A program made the translations under genes and the position numbers. The notes below the pieces were generated by a model. The model made no database searches. It saw nothing but the letters and a program-made list of their open reading frames with translations, and was not told where the DNA came from. 64,000 nucleotides of DNA from an uncultured Aquimarina sp. (lineage in GTDB: Bacteria > Bacteroidota > Bacteroidia > Flavobacteriales > Flavobacteriaceae), in NCBI GenBank assembly GCA_947496355.1, contig CANMCO010000008.1:62001-126000 (forward strand), in the 5' to 3' direction. Positions 36,407-44,020 of this stretch are shown piece after piece (positions within the stretch are counted from its first letter, which is position 1; every line of letters begins with the position of its first letter).

Positions 36407-38296
36407 ATGACAACAGGAAGTATTAATGTATCCGTAGAGAATATTTTTCCTTTAATTAAAAAATTCTTGTATTCTGATCACGAAATCTTTTTAAGAGAAC
36501 TAATTTCTAATGCTACAGATGCGACCTTAAAATTAAAACACTTAACTAGTATTGGTGAAACCAAAATAGAATATGGTAATCCAATTATTGAAGTTAAGGT
36601 TGACAAAGAAAAAAAGCAATTACATATTATCGATCAGGGAATCGGTATGACCGCTGAAGAGGTAGAAAAATATATTAATCAAGTTGCTTTTTCTGGAGCC
36701 GAAGAATTTCTTGAAAAATATAAAGATAGCGCAAAGGATTCTGGAATTATTGGACATTTTGGTCTTGGTTTCTACTCTGCTTTTATGGTAGCAAATAAAG
36801 TAGAAATTATTACAAAATCTTATAAGGATGAACCTGCGGCTCACTGGACTTGTGACGGATCTCCTACATACAGTATCGAAGCACATGATAAAACAGAGAG
36901 AGGAACAGAAATTATTCTTCATATAGGTGATGATGACACTGAATTTCTAGAAGAAAGTAGAATTCAAGAGTTATTGATAAAGTATAATAAATTTATGCCT
37001 GTATCAATAAAATTTGGCACCAAAACTGAAACATTACCAAAACCAGAAGGTGCCAAAGATGAAGATCCAGCTCCTACTCAAGAAGTAGATAATATTATCA
37101 ATAATCCAAATCCTGCCTGGACTAAGCAACCAACAGATTTGAAAGATGAAGATTATAAAGGTTTCTATAGAGAGCTGTATCCAATGCAATTTGAGGAACC
37201 ATTATTTAACATTCATCTTAATGTAGATTATCCTTTTAACCTAACCGGAATCTTGTATTTCCCAAAATTAGGTCAGGATATGAATATACAGAAGGATAGA
37301 ATTCAATTATATCAAAATCAGGTATTTGTAACGGATAATGTAGAAGGAATCGTTCCTGAATTCCTTACGATGTTACGTGGTGTAATAGATTCTCCAGATA
37401 TTCCACTAAATGTATCACGTTCTTACCTTCAGGCAGACGGAAACGTAAAGAAAATATCAAGCTATATTACTCGTAAAGTAGGCGATAAACTAAGCTCTAT
37501 GTTTAAAAGCAATAGAGAAGATTTTGAGCAAAAATGGAATGACATTAAAATCGTTATCGAATACGGAATGCTTTCTGAAGATAAGTTCTTCGAAAAAGCT
37601 GACAAATTTGCACTATACCCAACTGTAGACAATACATTTTTGACTTTTGAAGAATTACAAGAAAAGATCAAAGACAGCCAGACAGATAAAGATAATAAAC
37701 TGGTGATTCTTTATGCTTCAAATAAAGATGAGCAACATTCATATATAACCGCTGCAAAAGATAAAGGATACGAAGTATTATTATTAGACTCTCCTATAGT
37801 TTCACATTTAATCCAGAAGTTAGAAACCAGTAAAGAAAACATCACTTTTGCTCGTGTAGATGCAGATCATGTAGATAACCTTATCAAAAAAGACGAAGAG
37901 ACCATCTCTAAATTATCCGATGAAGAAAAAGATGCGCTTAAGGTGGATCTGGAGAAAGTGATTCCTGCGGAAAAATATACGGTACAACTAGAAGCAATGG
38001 ATAGTAACGCTTCACCATTTATGATTACACAGCCAGAATTCATGCGCCGTATGAAAGAAATGCAACAGACCGGTGGCGGTGGCGGAATGTTTGGTATGGG
38101 TAATATGCCAGAGATGTATAATCTGGTAGTAAATACAAACCATGAATTGATTGGTCAAATTGCCAATACCAAAACCGATAAGAAAAAGGAACGTTTAATC
38201 AAACAATCTCTTGACTTAGCTAGACTTTCTCAAAATTTGCTTAAAGGTGAAGAACTAACAGATTTCATTAAACGTAGTTTTGAGATGATCAAATAA
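36407..38296 (+). CDS. htpG: Molecular chaperone HtpG (Hsp90)
   Basis: The 629-residue protein is a complete bacterial Hsp90. The N-terminal ATPase has SDHEIFLRELISNATDA, the DQGIGM loop and GHFGLGFYSAFMV. The middle domain has NVSRSYLQ with the catalytic Arg. A C-terminal dimerisation domain follows. A glycine- and methionine-rich stretch (TGGGGGMFGMGNMP) in the C-terminal domain is typical of Bacteroidota HtpG. It refolds or stabilises client proteins in the cytoplasm. It is monocistronic with its own terminator and a possible stress-type promoter. Confidence 0.96.
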   Translation: MTTGSINVSVENIFPLIKKFLYSDHEIFLRELISNATDATLKLKHLTSIGETKIEYGNPIIEVKVDKEKKQLHIIDQGIGMTAEEVEKYINQVAFSGAEEFLEKYKDSAKDSGIIGHFGLGFYSAFMVANKVEIITKSYKDEPAAHWTCDGSPTYSIEAHDKTERGTEIILHIGDDDTEFLEESRIQELLIKYNKFMPVSIKFGTKTETLPKPEGAKDEDPAPTQEVDNIINNPNPAWTKQPTDLKDEDYKGFYRELYPMQFEEPLFNIHLNVDYPFNLTGILYFPKLGQDMNIQKDRIQLYQNQVFVTDNVEGIVPEFLTMLRGVIDSPDIPLNVSRSYLQADGNVKKISSYITRKVGDKLSSMFKSNREDFEQKWNDIKIVIEYGMLSEDKFFEKADKFALYPTVDNTFLTFEELQEKIKDSQTDKDNKLVILYASNKDEQHSYITAAKDKGYEVLLLDSPIVSHLIQKLETSKENITFARVDADHVDNLIKKDEETISKLSDEEKDALKVDLEKVIPAEKYTVQLEAMDSNASPFMITQPEFMRRMKEMQQTGGGGGMFGMGNMPEMYNLVVNTNHELIGQIANTKTDKKKERLIKQSLDLARLSQNLLKGEELTDFIKRSFEMIK

Positions 38297-38318
38297 GAAA
38301 TCAATATTTTTAGCATAT

Positions 38319-38357
38319 AAACCGCTTCACTGACAAACAGCAGAAGCGGTTTTTTTT
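38319..38357 (+). terminator. Rho-independent terminator after htpG
   Basis: A 10-bp perfect stem (AAACCGCTTC at 38319-38328 with 38343-38352), a 14-base loop and a run of T follow the htpG stop by 22 bases. Confidence 0.85.
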
Positions 38358-38424
38358 GTTATATAACTTTTGTAATAAACTACAAAACTTTTACATTCGT
38401 ATTTATCCTTTATATCATACGGGA

Positions 38425-39414
38425 ATGAAAAGTTTAAACTTCCTTTTTGTATTTCAACTAATCCTTTGTTCACAACTATTTGGGCAAAACTGTGTTTCAG
38501 GATATGTAACCCTTGAGCATCCCGAAAAATGGGAACAACGAGTGTATTTGAGTACAATCGAACTCGAAGAAAATAAAGGTACCTATCACGCTAAAACTAT
38601 TGCTTCTACTCCTATTGCTGAAAATGGTTTTTTTGCTTTTGACCAAAACCTTTTTAGCACAAAAGATCAAATTTATAAAGTACAACTTAACCCTATATCT
38701 CCTGAGGAGAAAAAGAAGCTCTCAGATACAATAAAAAACTTCAAATTATTTATTACATCCAAAGATGACACGATATACTTTAATAAAGCAGAAGCTCTCT
38801 TTAAGGACTACACTACCAATAATAAAGCAGATCAAGAATGGCAGAAATTAAAAAAGTTTGAAGCTAGATATGAAAACCTAACTTCTGACTTTGATCCAAA
38901 GCAATATTTATTAGAAACCAAAGGATATGTAAAAGACTCGTTGCAAATTCTGTTAGTAAAATTAATAGGTATAAAAAGGCTAGATGATCAAAACTTGCTT
39001 GACAAAGACATTAAAACTAATCCTGATTATTATCTTGATCTTTTACAAGAGCTAAAATCCAGCGAATTAGATCCAATAACCTATGCTTATCTAGAAAACA
39101 AACTCGCCTTTATCTCCCAAGAATTAACAAATAAAAAATATCAAGTTAGCTTATGGATTAATGGTATTGCATTTTTTATTATCGCTTTCTTGACGGGTTC
39201 TATTATTATATCTAAAAAAAGGTCAAAAAATAATAATTATGTCCCCTTGAGCAAGCAAGAGAAAATCGTAAAAGACCTCATCATATCTGGAAAAAGTAAT
39301 AAAGAGATTGCGACAGAGTTATTTGTAAGTCTTAGTACTGTAAAGACTCACATATCCAATATTTATAGCAAACTAAACATCTCTAACAGACAGGAATTAC
39401 TTCTTAAAAAATAA
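38425..39414 (+). CDS. Membrane-anchored LuxR-type transcriptional regulator
   Basis: I start this 329-residue protein at ATG 38425, which opens a clean signal peptide (MKSLNFLFVFQLILCSQLFGQ). A start at 38356 would add 23 unrelated residues overlapping the htpG terminator. A periplasmic domain of about 220 residues begins with a DUF4369-like beta strand region (GYVTLEHPEKWEQRVYL). One membrane helix (INGIAFFIIAFLTGSIIIS) is followed by a cytoplasmic LuxR helix-turn-helix (KSNKEIATELFVSLSTVKTHISNIYSKL, key TVKTH). It lacks a receiver and a kinase, so it looks like a one-component regulator sensing the envelope. The downstream barrel gene is a plausible target. Confidence 0.82.
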   Translation: MKSLNFLFVFQLILCSQLFGQNCVSGYVTLEHPEKWEQRVYLSTIELEENKGTYHAKTIASTPIAENGFFAFDQNLFSTKDQIYKVQLNPISPEEKKKLSDTIKNFKLFITSKDDTIYFNKAEALFKDYTTNNKADQEWQKLKKFEARYENLTSDFDPKQYLLETKGYVKDSLQILLVKLIGIKRLDDQNLLDKDIKTNPDYYLDLLQELKSSELDPITYAYLENKLAFISQELTNKKYQVSLWINGIAFFIIAFLTGSIIISKKRSKNNNYVPLSKQEKIVKDLIISGKSNKEIATELFVSLSTVKTHISNIYSKLNISNRQELLLKK

Positions 39415-39424
39415 AATTCATACC

Positions 39425-39436
39425 GGTACTAGTACC
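39425..39436. promoter_or_regulatory. Perfect palindrome upstream of the barrel gene (candidate operator)
   Basis: GGTACTAGTACC is a perfect 12-bp palindrome located 71 bases before the barrel ATG, just after the LuxR-type gene. LuxR proteins bind inverted repeats, so this is a candidate operator; it is only inference. Confidence 0.35.
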
Positions 39437-39507
39437 TTATTCAGCTTACCAAAAATATACATCCTACTTGTTTCTATAGTTATTTGTTTTCAGAAAAATG
39501 AAATAAC

Positions 39508-41829
39508 ATGAAACGAGTAATTTGTTTATTATTTTTACCATTTTCCTTTATCGTATACGGACAGCAACAGTACTCATTATCTGGTACTATTTCTTCTCAT
39601 AACAATATACCATTAGATACAGGAGATGTATTCCTTCTAAATAACAAAGATCAAAGTATTGTGAAATATACATTTATCGACAACGGTAAATTCAATTTTG
39701 GAAAAATAACTACCGGAGAATACATACTATCTGTTTCTTGTCTTGGATTTCAAAAAGAAGAACAAGAAATTGTACTAAACGATGACATGGTCATAAACGT
39801 AAAGCTAAGAAAAAGCACTGTTGAACTGGATGAGGTAACTATAAAAAGCACCAAAAATGATATTAGTTTTGATAAGGGGAATATAAAAGTAATCATCGAA
39901 AACTCGATTTTTGAATCCCTCCCTACTCCTACTGATATATTATCCAAATTACCGGGAATACAAATTAGCCCCAATCAAGAATCTATATCAATTATAGGAC
40001 GAGGGAGCCCATTATTGTATTTAGATAATCAAAAAATTGATATTGATCAATTAAAATCATTATCAGTAGACGATATTAAGGAAATTGAAATCATTGATAA
40101 TCCATCTGCAAAATATGAAGCCGAAGGTAGAAGCTTAATTCTCATCACAAGAAAGCAGCAACAAAAAAGTGGTTACACCGTACAGTTATCAGAAACGTTA
40201 TCATTTAAAAGAAGATTTAGCAATTATGCTGCTGTAAACACAACATTTAAAAAAGACAAATTAGAATTACAGGCAAACTTTAACTACAATCAATTAGGGT
40301 TTTGGGAAGGAGCTGATTCCAAAATTATTGTGCCCTCTAGAAACATTATATCACAGCATGATATCAAAGCAATTGGCCCAAGGCCTCAATTTATTATGGG
40401 TGGTGGTTTTTTCTATCAATTTGCAAAGAGTAATTACATCTCTGGGCGGTTAAATTACAGAGCACATACCGACAAATTTCCAATTACCACAAATTCTACG
40501 CTAAATGTAGACCAAACAGAAGATTTTATTATCTCAGAAACACAAAATGATGCTCCACGCAGTTTTTTAACCACAAATTTCAACTTCAATAAAAAACTTA
40601 ACACAACAGACAACCTATTTTTTGGAGTACAATATTCTAATTACAAAAGGGACTTGAAAAGTTCCATTTTTAATAATGTAAACCAAGCCGGATTCGAATT
40701 ATCTCAAAACCGTGATCAACAATATCAAATAGGTGTTTTTGCTTCAAGAATAGACTTTGAAAAGGAAATTAATAAACACTTTAAAATAGAAATAGGAGGA
40801 AGTATATCTATTGGGGATGCGGTGGCTTTTTCGGATTTTGAGTTTATTAACTCTGATCAACGCAATACCTCAACCTATAACTATGATGAAGATATGTACG
40901 CATCCTATGCACAACTATCTGGTACTATTAGTCATATAGATTATGCCGCAGGTATTAGATCCGAAACTAATATTGTAAAAGGAGGTTTTAGAAATGAATC
41001 TGATCTATTGGTAGATAGAGAACAAACACGATTGTTTCCAAGAATTAGACTTAACCTACCTATAGACAGCACAAAAAGTATCACTCTTAATTATAATACA
41101 ACCATAAACAGACCTAGTTATCTTAATGCCAGTTCTATAACAACATTTATCAATCCACTTATTGAATTTTCCAGAAATGTAAATTTGAAACCAACACTAA
41201 CAGAGGAAGTATCTGCCAACTTTAGATATAAAAAAAATGAATTGAATTTGAGCTATTTCAATACAAGGAATCCTGTTTTTTATAGTGCAAACTTTGATTC
41301 TTCCCAAGAAAGAATTATCACATCCCCTCAAAATTTTGAGAAAGAAACAGGGTATACCATACAGGTGCGCAATACACTCGCATATAAGTTTTGGAACACC
41401 ACTAATCAAATAAACGGGATTTATAGCAAAATAATTAATCCATCCGCAGTCGTTAACAAAACAAGACCATATCTATATTATTACTCTAACAACGAGTTTA
41501 AGATTGCTTCAAGGACGACTTTAGGTATGAATTTTTGGGGACTCACGAAACGTTATCAAGGTATTTTTGAAAGAAATGCTATGTTCATTTTGGGTGCATC
41601 ATTCTCTAAAACATTTTTTAAAGACTTAGATCTAACCATAAATGTTAACGACATGTTTAGAAATATGAACTTTGAAGATATATATACGGTCAATGATATT
41701 ATAACCGAGGATATATTTTATGTAAACGCACAAGAAATCTCATTTTCAATTAAATATTCCTTCGGAAAAGTAAAAAAATCATCTTTTAAGAATGAAGATG
41801 TAGATGAAAATCTAAAAAGGATACAATAA
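39508..41829 (+). CDS. TonB-dependent receptor-like outer membrane beta-barrel protein
   Basis: The 773-residue protein has a signal peptide (to about residue 19, VYGQ), a carboxypeptidase-regulatory-like domain (about 22-105), a plug-like domain (PTPTDILSKLPGIQISPNQ, LYLDNQKID) and an OMP_b-brl_3 barrel. It resembles the barrel at 26938 in layout, although the two are divergent paralogues. The last residues form a charged tail after the final strand SFSIKYSFGK. It lies 93 bases downstream of the membrane LuxR-type regulator on the same strand and is probably controlled by it. Ligand unknown. Confidence 0.88.
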   Translation: MKRVICLLFLPFSFIVYGQQQYSLSGTISSHNNIPLDTGDVFLLNNKDQSIVKYTFIDNGKFNFGKITTGEYILSVSCLGFQKEEQEIVLNDDMVINVKLRKSTVELDEVTIKSTKNDISFDKGNIKVIIENSIFESLPTPTDILSKLPGIQISPNQESISIIGRGSPLLYLDNQKIDIDQLKSLSVDDIKEIEIIDNPSAKYEAEGRSLILITRKQQQKSGYTVQLSETLSFKRRFSNYAAVNTTFKKDKLELQANFNYNQLGFWEGADSKIIVPSRNIISQHDIKAIGPRPQFIMGGGFFYQFAKSNYISGRLNYRAHTDKFPITTNSTLNVDQTEDFIISETQNDAPRSFLTTNFNFNKKLNTTDNLFFGVQYSNYKRDLKSSIFNNVNQAGFELSQNRDQQYQIGVFASRIDFEKEINKHFKIEIGGSISIGDAVAFSDFEFINSDQRNTSTYNYDEDMYASYAQLSGTISHIDYAAGIRSETNIVKGGFRNESDLLVDREQTRLFPRIRLNLPIDSTKSITLNYNTTINRPSYLNASSITTFINPLIEFSRNVNLKPTLTEEVSANFRYKKNELNLSYFNTRNPVFYSANFDSSQERIITSPQNFEKETGYTIQVRNTLAYKFWNTTNQINGIYSKIINPSAVVNKTRPYLYYYSNNEFKIASRTTLGMNFWGLTKRYQGIFERNAMFILGASFSKTFFKDLDLTINVNDMFRNMNFEDIYTVNDIITEDIFYVNAQEISFSIKYSFGKVKKSSFKNEDVDENLKRIQ

Positions 41830-41901
41830 ATCAATGATTGAATGGCTTGTTTTATTGAGCCTCACCTCTACTCTATTTAAAAAAAAGATAAAAATCCTAT
41901 T

Positions 41902-41920
41902 TAGTTAGGATTCCTTACTA
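41902..41920. promoter_or_regulatory. MarR-type operator, copy 1
   Basis: TAGTTAGGA-T-TCCTTACTA is a palindrome with 9-base arms and one mismatch. It abuts the -7 box TATATTTG of the mini-thioredoxin gene, 42 bases before its ATG. The same motif recurs at 42211 and 43276, upstream of other genes of this cluster. Confidence 0.65.
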
Positions 41921-41926
41921 TATTTG
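41919..41926 (+). promoter_or_regulatory. -7 box of the mini-thioredoxin gene
   Basis: TATATTTG is a perfect TAnnTTTG box. It overlaps the last two bases of operator copy 1 and would give a leader of about 30 bases. Confidence 0.6.
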
Positions 41927-41962
41927 TATCGCAATATTGCATAAACATATAAATCTATACAA

Positions 41963-42196
41963 ATGAGTAAATCAATTTTTTATCACGCCGGTTGCCCAGT
42001 ATGCATTAGCGCAGAACATGACATTATAAATCTAATTGGATCTGATAATGTAAACATTGTGCATCTAGGTGAAGATCGCTCCCAAATCCAGAATGCCGAA
42101 CAAGCGGGGGTTCAATCGGTCCCAGCGCTATTGACTCCAAACGGAAATGTACTGCATATCAACTATGGAGCGTCATTAGCCGATGTAAAAGCATAA
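41963..42196 (+). CDS. Small thioredoxin/glutaredoxin-like protein (CPVC)
   Basis: This 77-residue cytoplasmic protein has the redox motif CPVC at residues 11-14 right after the first strand (SIFYHAGCPVC). A second strand (VNIVHLGED) and a cis-proline region (GVQSVPALL) complete a minimal thioredoxin fold. It probably reduces or senses disulfides. A MarR-type palindrome overlaps its promoter, and two further copies precede the lipoprotein and marR genes downstream, suggesting one regulon. It follows the barrel gene but has its own promoter. Confidence 0.8.
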   Translation: MSKSIFYHAGCPVCISAEHDIINLIGSDNVNIVHLGEDRSQIQNAEQAGVQSVPALLTPNGNVLHINYGASLADVKA

Positions 42197-42210
42197 TTTT
42201 TTAATCCAAA

Positions 42211-42229
42211 TAGTTAGGATTCCTAATAT
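42211..42229. promoter_or_regulatory. MarR-type operator, copy 2, with degenerate half-site downstream
   Basis: TAGTTAGGA-T-TCCTAATAT has a perfect left arm and a 6-base symmetric core (TTAGGA/TCCTAA). A reversed, imperfect copy (AAGGACCCTAACTA at 42233-42246) follows, so two regulator dimers may bind before the lipoprotein ATG at 42267. Confidence 0.6.
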
Positions 42230-42266
42230 AAATAAGGACCCTAACTATTTTCTAAAAACAAAAAAA

Positions 42267-42992
42267 ATGAAACATACAATCTTAACTTTAATATTTATCA
42301 TTCTAACCTCTACGCTAACGGCTTGTGAAGAATGTAAAAAATATAATGACGATAACTTCAAAATAATTGATGTATTAGTGATGCATGACCAATCAATAGC
42401 CAGTACTATCTGGAAAATCAATGTGAAAGGAAAAGCAGGTGCAACAACACCCACTCCAGCCGGACAATTGCATGGCGCACCAGTTTTGGGGTATGTCTTC
42501 CCAACAACCCTAAAATCAACTGATGTAGGATTCAGTACTACAGAAGGTATAGTAGCGTTAGCATTGACCTCTCATCCCGATTTTGATGACACACCTTTAT
42601 GGGATGAAAATAACGATAGCGCCTACGATAATGATGGTATTATCTGGCATCCACATTGGGTAATTTTGCACAAAGACAAGCGAGTAGATGGTGGATTATC
42701 TGTAAAACAATTTAACAAAGATGATAAAACAGTTATATTACCACCAACAAACCCTGGAATGCCAATGTATATGGATTCACCAGGTTTTCAGGTAATTACC
42801 AAAGGTAACAGTATCAAAGTAGTTATTCCTGACTATCGTATGAACCATCAAACCGATTTCAAATTTGATGCGGTTTCAGCTTATATGCAAGTTAATACCG
42901 AAGTTAAAGATAAACCCATGCTAGGTGTATACAAAGTATATAGTGTTCTAAGTACAGATTTATCCCTTCCATATAGTGTTCAATCAAAATAA
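42267..42992 (+). CDS. Hypothetical lipoprotein of the MarR-linked cluster
   Basis: I do not recognise this 241-residue protein. It has a lipoprotein signal ending in LTAC with Cys at residue 20, immediately followed by EEC. The mature part is predicted beta-rich with many Asp, His, Trp and Pro residues (HPDFDDTPLWDENND, IIWHPHWVIL). It has no known catalytic motif that I can see. The clustering of His and Asp suggests metal or ligand binding, which is speculation. It is preceded by operator copy 2, and the DUF2024 gene follows 7 bases after its stop. Confidence 0.72.
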   Translation: MKHTILTLIFIILTSTLTACEECKKYNDDNFKIIDVLVMHDQSIASTIWKINVKGKAGATTPTPAGQLHGAPVLGYVFPTTLKSTDVGFSTTEGIVALALTSHPDFDDTPLWDENNDSAYDNDGIIWHPHWVILHKDKRVDGGLSVKQFNKDDKTVILPPTNPGMPMYMDSPGFQVITKGNSIKVVIPDYRMNHQTDFKFDAVSAYMQVNTEVKDKPMLGVYKVYSVLSTDLSLPYSVQSK

Positions 42993-42999
42993 TAACATT

Positions 43000-43263
43000 A
43001 TGAAAATAGCAGTATGGGAAACCTATGTTAGCAGAAAAGATGGACTAGTAATGCATTTTGACATTTTAGTCCCCGATACACTTACAAACGAAAATAAAGT
43101 ATTTGAATACGGTAAATCATATCTTAATTCAAAACCTTTCGACACCAAAAGTTTAACTTCAAAAGAATGCAAAATTTGTCATATTGATCAGGCAACTCCA
43201 GAGATCATTAAAGATATCCGAATACATGGCTATTCTATTATTGAAATGGAAAATTGTCAATAA
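43000..43263 (+). CDS. DUF2024 family protein
   Basis: The protein starts at ATG 43000 (MKIAVWETYVSRKDG), the usual DUF2024 opening; an ATG-less extension back to 42976 would overlap the lipoprotein gene. It has 87 residues and contains HFDILVP, the CKICHIDQA motif with a CxxC-H site, and IIEMENC at the end. Function is unknown. The CxxCH suggests metal binding or redox activity, which fits the CPVC protein and the four-Cys MarR in the same cluster. It is cotranscribed with the lipoprotein and followed by the hairpin at 43296-43341. Confidence 0.85.
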   Translation: MKIAVWETYVSRKDGLVMHFDILVPDTLTNENKVFEYGKSYLNSKPFDTKSLTSKECKICHIDQATPEIIKDIRIHGYSIIEMENCQ

Positions 43264-43275
43264 CAACGCAATAAA

Positions 43276-43294
43276 TAATTAGGATTACTAACTT
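43276..43294. promoter_or_regulatory. MarR-type operator, copy 3 (marR autoregulation)
   Basis: TAATTAGGA-T-TACTAACTT matches the consensus TAGTTAGGATTCCTAACTA at 16 of 19 positions. It overlaps the -7 box TAACTTTG (43289-43296) of marR, so binding would block the promoter. Confidence 0.6.
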
Positions 43295-43296
43295 TG
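43289..43296 (+). promoter_or_regulatory. -7 box of marR
   Basis: TAACTTTG is a perfect TAnnTTTG box. The predicted transcript start (about 43301-43304) falls inside the left arm of the hairpin that begins at 43296. Confidence 0.55.
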
Positions 43297-43341
43297 CTAA
43301 TGAGAAGAACGAGAATTTACACTTCTCATTAGCAGTTTTTT
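43296..43341 (+). terminator. Terminator hairpin overlapping the marR promoter
   Basis: A perfect 12-bp stem (GCTAATGAGAAG at 43296-43307, partner 43322-43333) with a 14-base loop is followed by seven T and then the marR ATG. It can end transcripts coming from the lipoprotein-DUF2024 genes. A transcript started at the marR promoter would lack most of the left arm and would not fold it. Confidence 0.8.
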
Positions 43342-43342
43342 T

Positions 43343-43948
43343 ATGGATAGAAGTATTTTCGACTTAGCATTTCAACACAAAGATGTAGCGGCCAAAATTG
43401 TAATAGGATTAGAGCGTATTTCTGAAGTTTTTAGAGCTTTGTTATGGGAGCATGCCAAAACTATTGGTTTAAGTCCAATACAAATACAAATCTTAATCTT
43501 TGTTGCTTATCATAAAGAAGATTTATGTACGGTAAGTCATCTCGCCAAAGAATTTAATGTAACTAAGCCAACAATAAGTGATGCTGTTAAAGTATTAGAA
43601 AAAAAAGATCTGATTTTTAAGAACAAAACGGCTACAGATAGCAGAAGTTATTACATTTCTTTAACTCCAAAAGGAGAAAAAAGTGTTTCTGAAACCGAAA
43701 ACTTTGCAAACCCAATTAAAAAAGAGCTTCAAAATTTTAATAAGGATGAACAAGAATCTTTACTAAAAAACATAACGACTTTAATCTACAAATTAAACAG
43801 ATCCGGAATCATATCAGTACAAAGAACCTGTTACGCTTGTAAGTTTTACGAAAAGGGTAAAAACTCTGACTATTGTAATCTTATACAAACCAATCTTACA
43901 TCTACAGATATAAGGCTAGATTGCCCAGAATTTGAGGAGAAGCCCTAA
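43343..43948 (+). CDS. MarR family transcriptional regulator with C-terminal four-cysteine motif
   Basis: The 201-residue protein has a MarR winged helix (about 35-145; VSHLAKEFNVTKPTISDAVKVLEKKDLI, KTATDSRSYYISLTPKG). The C-terminal tail contains four cysteines, C163-x2-C166-x11-C178-x15-C194, which could bind zinc or an iron-sulfur cluster, or sense oxidants. It is likely a repressor that responds to redox or an electrophile and binds the repeated palindromes at 41902, 42211 and 43276. Together with the CPVC protein, a lipoprotein and DUF2024 it forms a compact candidate regulon. Confidence 0.85.
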   Translation: MDRSIFDLAFQHKDVAAKIVIGLERISEVFRALLWEHAKTIGLSPIQIQILIFVAYHKEDLCTVSHLAKEFNVTKPTISDAVKVLEKKDLIFKNKTATDSRSYYISLTPKGEKSVSETENFANPIKKELQNFNKDEQESLLKNITTLIYKLNRSGIISVQRTCYACKFYEKGKNSDYCNLIQTNLTSTDIRLDCPEFEEKP

Positions 43949-44020
43949 ATTTCAATTCTATCTCGTAACCAAAACTGTCCTGCATGCGTCATACCACTAT
44001 ATCAATCAAAAAGACATATC

